NCBI RefSeq assembly: GCF_000372725.1
Contig: NW_005200881.1
Coordinates: 772,850 to 836,849 of the forward strand
DNA: 64,000 nucleotides
Direction: 5' to 3'
DNA from: Emiliania huxleyi CCMP1516
Lineage: Eukaryota; Haptophyta; Isochrysidales; Noelaerhabdaceae
A program made the translations under genes and the position numbers. Of the stretch, positions 20,153 through 29,269 are shown piece after piece; position 1 is the first letter of the stretch, and every line of letters begins with the position of its first letter. The notes under the pieces were generated by a model, which searched no databases, had not been told where the DNA came from, and worked only from the letters and a program-made list of their open reading frames with translations.

Positions 20153-23100
20153 TCAGACCTCAAACTCTGCACACAGCGCCGCGAGGTCGGTGGCGGCCGC
20201 CATCTGGACATAGTCCGTCCGGCCCATTGCGGAGAAGACCATCGTGAGGTAGGTCCACACCTGCGGGGGGGAGGGGGTTGAGGGGAGGGGGTGAGGGGAG
20301 GGGGTGAGGGGGAGGGGCTGGCGGGGAGGGGCTGGCGGGGAGGGGCTGGCGAGGGAGGCACATGGGGCGGTGCAGGAGAGGGCGGGCAGGCGAGGGCGGG
20401 CAGGCGAGGGCGGTGCGGGGCGGTGCGGGGCGAGGCCGCACGTGGGCGGCGTCTTGGTTGAGGGAGAGGGCCTTGAGGTAGCACTGCGCCGCGGCGCGCT
20501 GCTCGCTCAGGTTGCCATACGAGATGCCTACGCACGCTCTACGCACGCTCCCTCCGCAGGCTCGGAGGGGGAGGAGGCGGAGGAGGGGAAAGGGAGGGGC
20601 GGGGCGTCGCTGCGCCGAGGTTGGTCAGCGCACGCACATAGTTCGGCCGCAACTCGAGCGCCCTCACGTAGCAAGGCACGGCGGCGGCGCAGCTCATCGC
20701 GTTCGCCTGCGTCGCGCCCAACTTGTTCCAGAGCGAGTAGTCCTACCCGCATGAGTGGCCATGCTCACATTGCCGCTGACAACGGCTTGCTCCAGAGCGA
20801 GTGCTCCTCCGGCCGCAGCTCGAGCGCCCGCTCGAAGGAGGAGACCTGCTCACAGCTGCTGGTGAGCCGCACGGCCGCCCCTCTTCTTCTCTGAAACACC
20901 CCTCTCGGCGTGGGCCCACCGCAGCGCCGTACTCGCGGGACAGGTTGTGCAGCACGCCTGGGGAGGGCAGCACCACGCCGTCCAGCCAAGGAGAGTGGAA
21001 CCATGCGACAAGGCTGTGTGCGGCTCGCCGAGCACGGCGTGCAAGTCGGCGCTGTGCGGCGCCCTGCCAACGGCGCGCAGGAAGAGGGCGGTGGTGTCGG
21101 CCTGCCGCGCCCAGACGTCGTACTTGCCCTTGCCCACCTGCCGACTCGCTCAGCAAGACTTTAAGACTCCTTTCGGCCTGCCTCCCGCGTGTGGGGGGGA
21201 GAGGAGCAGAGGCGCGCGGCAGGCTCCGGGAGCAGGCTCCAGGGGCACATGCTCTACCTTGAGGTACAGGCTCTACTACCCTAAGATACAGGCTCCAGGG
21301 GCAGGCTCCAGGGGCAGGCTCTACTACCCTAAGATACAGCTGCGCCTCCTCTTCGGCCGGCGCGAGCGAGGCGAAGTCCGGGTGGCGGCGCAGCCACAGG
21401 CGGAGGTGGTCGAGGGCGCGGGACGCGTCCAGCTCGTTGGTGTACGAGACCCCGAGGGCCAGCAGGGCGGCGAGGTTCTGTGCGTCGGCGGCGACGGCGC
21501 GGCGCAGGCAGCTGATCGCCGCGGCGTCGTCGTCTGCGTCGGCATGCGCCTGGCTCGAGGAGGGGGCGAGGGATGGCCCAGGGACGGAGGGGGCGAGGGG
21601 TGGAGGGGGCGAGGTAGACGTCGAGGTGTGAAGAGATTGAGGTGTGAAGACGTCGAGGTGTGAAGAGATTGAGGTGTGAAGACGTCGAGGTGTGAAGAGA
21701 TTGAGGTGTGAAGACGTCGAGGTGTGGAGCCGTCGAGGTGTGGCGAGGGTCAGAGAGAGGGCGACTGCGACGGCGAGGGCGAGGGCGAGGGCGAGGGTGT
21801 GGCACCTGGCCGAGCAGCTGCCACGCGACGGACTCCCGCCTCGCCTCCTCCCTCCCCGCCTCGTCCAGCTGGGTCGACTCGGACGCCTCGCGAGCAGGCT
21901 CCGACCGCACGGCCGCCTCGAGGGCGAGGATCGCTTGCGGCAGGTCGCCTGCTCGCAGTCTAGAGGCGTGGAGAGGCGCTGATCACACCCCACGGCGAGG
22001 GTGGCTCGCGGGAGGTCGCCCTGCCCCAGCAGCTCGCTGCCCGCCTGCACCAGCCCCTCCCTCCCGCCGCCCGCCCCGAGGAACGGGTTTGGCTCGCGGA
22101 ACGCGTACTGCTGCTCCTCCGCAGCGCCGGCTGCCCCTCCCTCCTCACCCCACGGAGGGGAAGCGAGGCCGTCGAGCCCCTCCACCTCGCCTCGCAGCGA
22201 CTCCCACAGCGCCTACTCGCACACCCCTCGCCCGCGTCACACACACACCCACCCAGAGAGTGCGGTGCCAACCCCCCTCCCCTTCTCCCCGCGCCCGCCT
22301 GCAGCCCCGTCCCGCTGCCGCTGTCAGCGAGCCCTTCCCACGCCGCGGCGGCGGAGTCGAGGTCGCCGGCGCCGACGCCCCACGCCCCCTCCATCTCGCT
22401 CGCGATCTCGTCCGCATACTGCGTCCCCGACGACGCCGCCGACGCCGCGCCCCTCCCGCCCCTCGCCTCGCCCCTCGCGTCGCCCCTCGCCTCGCCGCCT
22501 CGCCGCGCTGTCGACGCCGCCGGCAGCGCCTGCGCCTGCGCCTGCGCCTCTGCCCGCAGCCCACCCGGCCACTCGGACCCGTCCCGCGCCGCACGCCGAG
22601 CCACCGCCTCCCTCTCCCGCCTCGCCCTCGCCTCGCGCGCCTCTTGCAGCCAAACCAGCTCGGGCGGCGGCGCAAAGCCGCCGCGAGGGAGGGAGCGCTC
22701 ATGCGGAGGGTGCCAGCGCGGCGGGCGGTGCTCGGCGAACCCGACGTAGCCGCTCGCGCCGGATGCGTAGCCGCCTGAGACAGCCTCTGAGACCGCGGCC
22801 TGCTCGGTGGGGTCTGCAGCGGCGAGGCTGGCGGTGGCGGCGGGAGCGATGGCGGGAGCAATGGCGGAGGGCGGCGCCGCAGCAGCGAGCGACGGAGGGT
22901 GAGACGGCACGGTAGAGGCTGCCGGCTCGCTAGGCCCGCCGGTGAAGCGCGCCCGGAAGGCCGCCTCCTCTTCGCTCATCGGCGGGAGACTGTCTGAAGA
23001 CGGCCCGGCAAAGGCCGACGAGGACGAGCCCTCGCCTTCACGCCGAGCATACTCGCGCTCGAGGCCGCCGTAGATCGCGCCGCTGAGCTTGGCGAGCGCG

Positions 23101-23153
23101 TTGTTCTCGCCCGTGACGTCGCACCCGGCGCCCGCGACGAGGTCGGAGAGCAT
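20153..23153 (-). CDS. PEX5: Peroxisomal targeting signal 1 receptor Pex5
   Basis: Ten exons modelled on the minus strand: 23153-22299, 22212-22020, 21948-21806, 21549-21328, 21137-21029, 20957-20920, 20845-20807, 20742-20616, 20527-20442, 20260-20153. They give 639 aa, the normal Pex5 length. The N-terminus [11 protein letters not shown] carries the conserved Cys used for monoubiquitination and recycling, and Trp-containing Pex13/Pex14-binding-like segments follow. [10 protein letters not shown] opens the TPR domain. [45 protein letters not shown] and [14 protein letters not shown] are Pex5 TPR hallmarks. The protein binds SKL-type cargo in the cytosol and docks it at the peroxisome. Introns 1, 2, 5 and 8 are GC-AG and intron 7 appears GA-AG. 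Several introns begin with a copy of the next exon's first bases. Confidence 0.93.
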
Positions 23154-23229
23154 GTTGTTGGGGGCAACAGCGACAGGGAAAGAAGAATTCCGCGCTTTTC
23201 TGCGGAGCTCCCCGGCCCTGGATGAGAAC

Positions 23230-23470
23230 GACGCGACAGAGGAGGAAGTGACAAGGGAGAGACCGACGAGAGTGGGACGGCCGCGAGGTGGCATGAAGGT
23301 TGCAGCGAGAAGCGGCGAGAGACTGCGAAAAGAGATACGAAGAGGCAGACTCCCCAGGGTGGGCGACGGCTAGCGCATCACACTCCTCTCCTTAAAATCC
23401 CTGTGTGGTGGCGGCGTGCCGTTCTCCCATCCCTCCCTTGGGTTGTGTGTTTTCTTTCTTTTCGGCCCTG
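23230..23470 (+). repeat. Dispersed repeat copy in the PEX5 5' flank
   Basis: Runs from AGAGGAGGAAGTGACAAGG through CGACGGCTAGCGC and CTTAAAATCCCTG to GGGTTGTGTGTTTTCTTTC. It begins about 80 bases upstream of the PEX5 start and matches 26800-27035 and 27073-27310. It is followed at 23480-23575 by repeated CCAAGTGCT words. Confidence 0.85.
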
Positions 23471-23633
23471 GATGTGAGGTTGATGACTGCACTCCAAGTG
23501 CTCCAAGTGCACCGCTGCACTCAAGTGCTGTGAGGTTACCGACTGCACTCCAAGTGCTCCAAGTGCTGCACGCGTGGACAGGAGCGCACTAGCATCCACT
23601 CTCCGGACGTGACGAATCACCCACGCTCAAGTC

Positions 23634-26600
23634 TCAACCCTCCTCGATCATGCCCGAACGGAGTAGCTGCTTGAGTACCTGTTGGGAGAGAAGAGGGAGA
23701 GGTGGGATTGAGAGCCACGTGGGCCACGTGCCCCACGGTTCTGAGCGAACGCACCTTTGCGCCCGCCTCGCGCAAGGCGTCTGGCAAGGGCGTCGCCGGG
23801 TTGGCGAGCGTCGTCACGACCGGCGCCAGCCCGCCGACCGCGACGCGCCTGACGGGTCGTAGGCAAAGGCGAGGGGGTCAGGCCGCGCGGTGGCTGCGCC
23901 AGCCCGCGGCGGGGGCAGGACGCACAGCGGCGCAGCGGCCGCCTCGGCCATCCCGCTCATCTCGGCGACCAAGTCCTCACGCAGCGCCTTGAGCACGGTC
24001 AGGGTTGCGCCGTTGGCAGCCTCTGAGGCCGCCCACGCGCGCGAGCCAGCCTCGGCGGCCGGCCGCTCCGCCAGCATCAGCTCGAGCCTATGTGGCGAGA
24101 GAAGAACGCACGAGTGTGGAGGCGGGAAACGCGGCGGCCGGCGGACGCACGCGCGGCGGCACGCGCTTGGCGGCGAGCATCCGGATCGCCTGAGCCAGGC
24201 CCTGCACCACGCCCAGCTGCAGTGTGCGGACCGGGGCGCTGCGCCGCAACGCTCCGATCGCGCGCCGGCGCAGCACCGCACCCGCCTCGACCGCCGCGTC
24301 GCTGTTCACCGCCCCGCCGCCGCCGCCGCCCGGCGTGCCCACACGGGGCTGCTCGGGCGTGCCGCCGCCGCCGCCCTCTCCGTTGGCCTCCCCGCCGCCC
24401 AGCCCGCCGCCGCCCAGCCCGCCGCCCAGCCTGGCGGTGCCGGCGGCGGCCAGCCGCTGCAGGGCGGCCGCGAAGCCGTCGCTCGCCTCGAAGAGGGAGG
24501 CGGTGCTCTCCTGCTGGTAAGGCTCGGCGAGCGGGCGGAGCAGACGCAGCAGCGCGTCCGCCCCGAGCTCGGCGGCGGCGTCGGGCGGGATGGCGGCGGT
24601 GGCGGCGGTCTCTGGCAGCCGGCCGAGCGAGGAGAGGAGGGCGGTGACGAGGCGAGGCAGCTCGGCGACGAGCACGGACCGGAGGGAGGAGGAGCGGTCG
24701 CAGGCAGAGCAGAGCGAGCCGCAAGCAGACACGGCCAGAGGCCGCCACAGCGCGCGCAAGCCGGCCGGCGGCTGCGCGCTGGCCGGAGCCATAGGGGAGG
24801 CGAGGGGGGCGGCGCGGGGCGCGGAGGCGTCGGCACCCCTCAGGAGCGGTCCGAGGAGGGGGTCGGACCCGATCAGGCTGAGGTCTGCCTCGGGCCACGC
24901 CTAGTCTCGCAACCCCTCGGCTCAGTCTCGGGCAGGCTCGCGATGCGGCAAGTCCCCGGCCCCAGACGCACGCGCGCCTCGCGCAGCGCCGCCTCCAGCC
25001 CGCCGACTCCGCCGCCGCCGCCGCCGCCGTCGCCGTTGTCGCCGCCGCCGGCGGGCGCTGCGGCGGGTGAAGAGTCCTCCTCGCCCGCGCGCGGGTCGGC
25101 TCCTTGGCCCGTGAGGAGCGAGGCGAAGAGGGTGTGCGTGAGCGGGTCCCGCCTGGAGGCGTGGGCACGCTAAAGGGCTGGGAGCGCGGTGTCGTGCGGC
25201 GTGCATCGCGTGCGTACGAGAGCTAAGAGCGAGTGCGACTGCAGCGTGTCCCTCTCGAGGCGCTTAACTAACTAATTAACCAATTAATTAACCAACTAAT
25301 TAGGACGTGTCCCTCTCGCGGCGCTGGTCGGACTAGCGCAAGGCCCTCGTCTTCCCGCCTCTACGCTGCCCCGCCGCTTGGAGAGCACGCGAGTGAGCAG
25401 GCAGAGCCGGGTCGCGGCACCGAGGAGCAGCTCCCCCACGGCCTCCACCTGACGCCCATTCATGAAGAGTGACTCATCGATTGATCGACACGAGGAGCAG
25501 CTCCCCCACAGCCCCCACCTGCCCCCACAGCGCAGCCACCCACCCCGCACGCCCGCCGCGCGCCGCCCTCGCGTCGATGTTGGTGAGGGCGTCGGACACG
25601 TCAGTGCCCAGCGACGCCGCGGCGGCCGCCACCGCCTCCTCGACTTTGTCGCGCAGGCAGCCGAGGGAGAAGAAGACCTGCAGGAGCGGGCGAAGAATGA
25701 AACTCATGATGAAAGTTAGAGGCGGCCGAAGGAGGACGAGACCTGCAGCGCGGTGGTGAGCGACGGCTGGTTGAGCGACCGGAGCGCCTCCCGCAACATC
25801 CCGTCCGCCTGCGGCAACTCCGTGACTCGTCATCAACCTATTCTGTCGAGGAGCGCCCCGCCGCCTCACCCCGCCCCGCCTAGAGTTGACAGGCGCGAGC
25901 CAGCACAAGCCGTGAGCAGGCGACGCCTCGAGCGCGACGTCGAGAGGCGCTCTCTGCTTCAACCTGACGCCGGACGGCGGCGCCGACGGAGCGAGCGAAC
26001 TGCAGCTCGGGCGCCACCAGCTCCACGCCGTCGAGTCTCTCCTCCTCCTCCTGCTCACAAGCCGCGCGCCGTGAGGAGGCGCCGCTCACAACCTCACGCC
26101 TCCGAGCCGGCTCCTCCCCCGCCTCCAGGATCTCCTCCACCTCGCGCAGCGCCACCGCCGCCTTGGGCAGCTCCGCGCTCGACAGCTCGATGCGCCACGC
26201 CCCCGACCCCGCACCGCCGCCCGCCGACCTCCGTGCCTTGGACGCGTCCACCGCCTCGTGCAGCCGCCAGCAGAGGTAGAGCAGCCGCTGGACCCGCCTC
26301 AGCAGGGAGGAGCACTCCTGCATGTGCTCCAGCTGCGACACGCGCCCGCTCAGCTGCTCGTGCTGACCCACCGTCGTCGTGCGGACGCGCCGCACCGTCG
26401 CCGCGAGCCGCTCCACCCGGCTGTGCGACTGCACGAGCCGCGCCTCGAGCGAGCGAACGGCGTCCACCTCGGTGATGAGCTCGCTGTAGCGCGCGGCCAC
26501 GTGCGCGCCCAGCGCAGCGCCGAGCCGCGACTCGATGCGGCCAAGCGCCGCCGCGGTCACCTCCGCCTCCCCCGAGGCGATGGCGAGCTGAGCGAGCGCG

Positions 26601-26701
26601 AGCTGATCGAAGCTGGGCGCCTCCTCGATTGCTTGGCAGATGTCGCCAAGGTCGTCGCGAGAGGCGCACGCCTCGAGGTTGGCGATGAGCTGTGAGGCCA
26701 T
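23634..26701 (-). CDS. COG5: Conserved oligomeric Golgi complex subunit 5
   Basis: Ten exons modelled: 26701-26117, 26050-25964, 25808-25743, 25677-25519, 25448-25375, 25152-24942, 24900-24167, 24087-23887, 23848-23755, 23678-23634, giving 751 aa. The N-terminus holds the lobe A tethering coiled coil (SLEARLVQSHSRVERLAATV, LLRRVQRLLYLCWRL). SLNQPSLTTALQVFFSLG and RVLSKRRDPLTHTLF are strong COG5 signatures and appear only after splicing. The complex tethers intra-Golgi retrograde vesicles and so supports the glycosyltransferases found nearby. Two introns are very short (41 and 38 bases, GC-AG). One appears GA-AG. The intron at 25449-25518 begins with a near copy of the following exon. The gene lies head-to-tail behind PEX5's 5' end. 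Confidence 0.88.
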
Positions 26702-26799
26702 GTCTCCGGCGAATTGTCGCACTCTCGACGTCTGTCTCGGGCAGTGGCACACCGCCGAGTGAACAAAAGAATTTGCTGCCGACTTGGCGCGGGACTGGC

Positions 26800-27310
26800 G
26801 CGAGAGGAGGAAGTGACAAGGGAGAGAACGACGAGGGTGGGACGACCGCGAGGTGGCATGAAGGTTGCAGCGAGAATCGGCGAGAGACTGCGAAGAGAGA
26901 TAGGAAGAGGCAGACTCCCTAGGGTGGGCGACGGCCAGCGCACCACACACCTCTCCTTAAAATCCCTGTGTGGTGGCGGCGTGCCGTCCTCCCATCCCTC
27001 CCTTGGGTTGTCTGTTTTCTTTCTTTCTTTCTTTGGCGCGCACTCGCAGGACGGGGCAGAAGAGAACAACGCGACAGAGGAGGAAGTGACAAGGGAGAGA
27101 ACGACGAGGGTGGGACGACCGCGTGGTGGCATGAAGGTTGCAGCGAGAATCAGCGAGAGACTGCGAAGAGAGATAGGAAGAGGCAGACTCCCTAGGGTGG
27201 GCGACGGATAGCGCACCACACACCTCTCCTTAAAATCCCTGTGTGGTGGCGGCGTGCCGTCCTCCCATCCCTCCCTTGGGTTGTCTGTTTTCTTTCTTTC
27301 TTTCTTGGCG
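26800..27310 (+). repeat. Two tandem copies of the dispersed repeat between divergent genes
   Basis: Unit 1 starts at about 26806 and unit 2 at about 27079, period 273 bases, nearly identical. Each runs from GAGGAAGTGACAAGGG to GTCTGTTTTCTTTCTTTC and then GGCGCGCACTCGCA. The pair lies in the shared 5' flank of COG5 (minus) and the carrier gene (plus), so it may contain promoter elements or may have landed in open promoter chromatin. Confidence 0.9.
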
Positions 27311-27510
27311 CGCACTCGCACTAACACCGAAAAAGAGAAAGCGCATACCAACAAGAACACAACGCCGCACTCGAAAAAGAATTTCCGCACCTGAACGAAG
27401 GCGTGAAACACGATCGTGCGCTCGCTCGCGCGCTCGCTCCCTCCCTTTTACTGCCGCCCTCTCTCCTGCCGCTACCCTCCGCGCGCCGCACACAATTCAG
27501 AGCTCCAGAG

Positions 27511-28998
27511 ATGGGCGCGCCCTCTCTCTTCCTCGAGGCTCTCGAGGTGGCTGCCGTCAGCCTGGGCGAGGTGGCAGTCATCTGCGCCATCGGGTGCGCC
27601 GCCATGGCCTACGGCCACCTGGATGGATACACGCTCCGCCGCGTGAGCCGCTTCATGCTGCGGCTTCTCTACCCGTGCCTCATGCTCTCGCTCTTCCGCA
27701 GCTTCGACGCCGACCGGCTCGCGCGCTGGAGCCCCGTCCTCCTCGTCGCGGTGCTGCACGTGGTCGGCGGTGCCGCCCTCGGCTGGCTGGCCGCGTCTGC
27801 AATGCGGCTCCGCGCACCGCACCGCCAGCTGACGGTCGTCTCGAGCGCCTTTGGCAACTGCGCCGCGCTGCCCTTTGTGCTCGCCGTCCCGGTCGTTCGG
27901 AACTGGTCGGTCACCCGCGACGACCCGGACGCGCTGGAGACCGCGCAGGGCGTCATCGGGCTCTACCTCGGCGCCTGGTGCCTCCTCTTCTTTGGCTTCG
28001 GCCAGCGCTACCTGCAGGGCGCGGCAGAGGCTGCCCGCGATGACGCGCGGACGGCGGCCGCCCCGACCCCGCCCGCGAGCGAGCCGGCTGGCGCCCGCTT
28101 CCCGCCCGGCCGGTGGCGCAAGGCTCTGCTCTGGTGCGGGCGAGACCTCGTCGACCGAAACACCGTCTGCACGGCCGTCGCCGTCGGCCTCGGCTGCATC
28201 CCACCGCTGCGGTCCGTGCTCTCCGACGGCGGCGCGCTGCGATGGCTCGCGGGTGCGTGGGACTCGCTTGGCGCTGCGGCCGTGACCCTGTCGATCGTCG
28301 TCCTGGGAGCGTCGCTGCAGCAGCCGCTGAGCGCACTGCTGCACACTTTGCTCAGGAGGAGGAGGAGGGCGGCTCGCCTGCCCTGCGGGCTGCCCCTCTC
28401 CGCCACTGGCCTCTTCGCTGCTCGGCGGCGGAGAGGGGGCGTGCGTGCGGTGCAAGCAGCGGCGGGCGAGGCGGGCAGCGGCGCTTGTACGACTCGAGCC
28501 CAGCCCTTCCCGTTGATGCGGGGCGCGACCAGCGTGCTCGGCGATGGCGGCGAAGGCGGCGAAGGTGGCGGCGGAGGTGGCGGCGAAGGCGGCGAAGGTG
28601 GCGGCGGTGGTGGCGGCGAAGGTGGCGGTGGAGGCGGCGGAGGCAACGGCGACGGGGTAGGCGGAAGTGGAGTTGGTGACGTCGGGGCAGCGCTTGACAG
28701 TAGCGCGCGGAGGATGATTGCCGCGAGCGTGCTGGTGAAGCTGCTCGTGCTGCCCGCGGTTTCGATCCCGCTCGTCTCGCTTGCCGCGCGAGACGGCTTG
28801 CTGCCCGACGAGCCAGCCGCCCTAATGGTGCTGTACGTACAGTCCGCGGTGCCGTCCGCACAGACCGCCATCGCGGTGCTGGTGGCCGCCGGTCAGACAG
28901 CTCTCGCGCAGCAGCTCTCGCAGCTCTACGTGTTGCAGTACGTGCTCTCCACCCTCACGCTGGCAGCAGTCATCGTCATCGCCGTCGAGGTGATATAG
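27511..28998 (+). CDS. Membrane transport protein, auxin efflux carrier (PIN/PILS-like) family
   Basis: Single exon, 495 aa. It has a hydrophobic N-terminal half of about five helices with SAFGNCAALPFVLAVPV, the conserved GN-PF element of the family. A central hydrophilic loop follows, including a Gly-rich GGEGG run (28540-28650). The C-terminal half has VQSAVPSAQTAIAVL, the second family element. Such proteins sit in the ER or plasma membrane and export or sequester organic anions; an auxin substrate in an alga is not implied. The start at 27511 precedes the first predicted helix. The 5' flank contains two copies of a dispersed repeat and a CTTTC tract. Confidence 0.82.
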   Translation: MGAPSLFLEALEVAAVSLGEVAVICAIGCAAMAYGHLDGYTLRRVSRFMLRLLYPCLMLSLFRSFDADRLARWSPVLLVAVLHVVGGAALGWLAASAMRLRAPHRQLTVVSSAFGNCAALPFVLAVPVVRNWSVTRDDPDALETAQGVIGLYLGAWCLLFFGFGQRYLQGAAEAARDDARTAAAPTPPASEPAGARFPPGRWRKALLWCGRDLVDRNTVCTAVAVGLGCIPPLRSVLSDGGALRWLAGAWDSLGAAAVTLSIVVLGASLQQPLSALLHTLLRRRRRAARLPCGLPLSATGLFAARRRRGGVRAVQAAAGEAGSGACTTRAQPFPLMRGATSVLGDGGEGGEGGGGGGGEGGEGGGGGGGEGGGGGGGGNGDGVGGSGVGDVGAALDSSARRMIAASVLVKLLVLPAVSIPLVSLAARDGLLPDEPAALMVLYVQSAVPSAQTAIAVLVAAGQTALAQQLSQLYVLQYVLSTLTLAAVIVIAVEVI

Positions 28999-29269
28999 CC
29001 GTCGGGATTCAGGTCTCCCAATGTCGATTGTCGTCTCGTGATGTGTTTTTTTCATTCGCTTCAGTCTCTCGGACGTCAACCCCGAACCCGCTGCACACTG
29101 GTATCGACACATGGCTCATGGACGGGACCTAAACACTTCTCTAATTTTGCGGCGGCCTCGTATCCTTTCGTGGAGAGAGAAAGGCACTTTTAATCTCATA
29201 AAATTTTCCAAATACTCGGTGTGGTGAGAGAGAGCTCCGAGCGCCCCCACAAAAAGGCTCACCGAGGCC

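Noticed and set aside
21949..22019. A 29-base intron (21960-21988) to join the two GDLP copies in PEX5
   Set aside because: Too short; a 71-base GC-AG intron (21949-22019) restores the family sequence without the duplicated segment and keeps phase.
22001..22915. Plus-strand frames of about 300 codons opposite PEX5
   Set aside because: Pro/Arg-rich antisense shadows of the PEX5 first exon.
23849..23886. A frameshift or pseudogene break in COG5 at the YDPS segment
   Set aside because: A 38-base GC-AG intron fits phase on both sides exactly, so a break is not needed, though a sequencing indel remains possible.
23890..25173. 427-codon plus-strand frame opposite COG5
   Set aside because: Antisense shadow rich in Arg/Ala/Gly; the minus-strand exons give COG5 signatures in the correct order.
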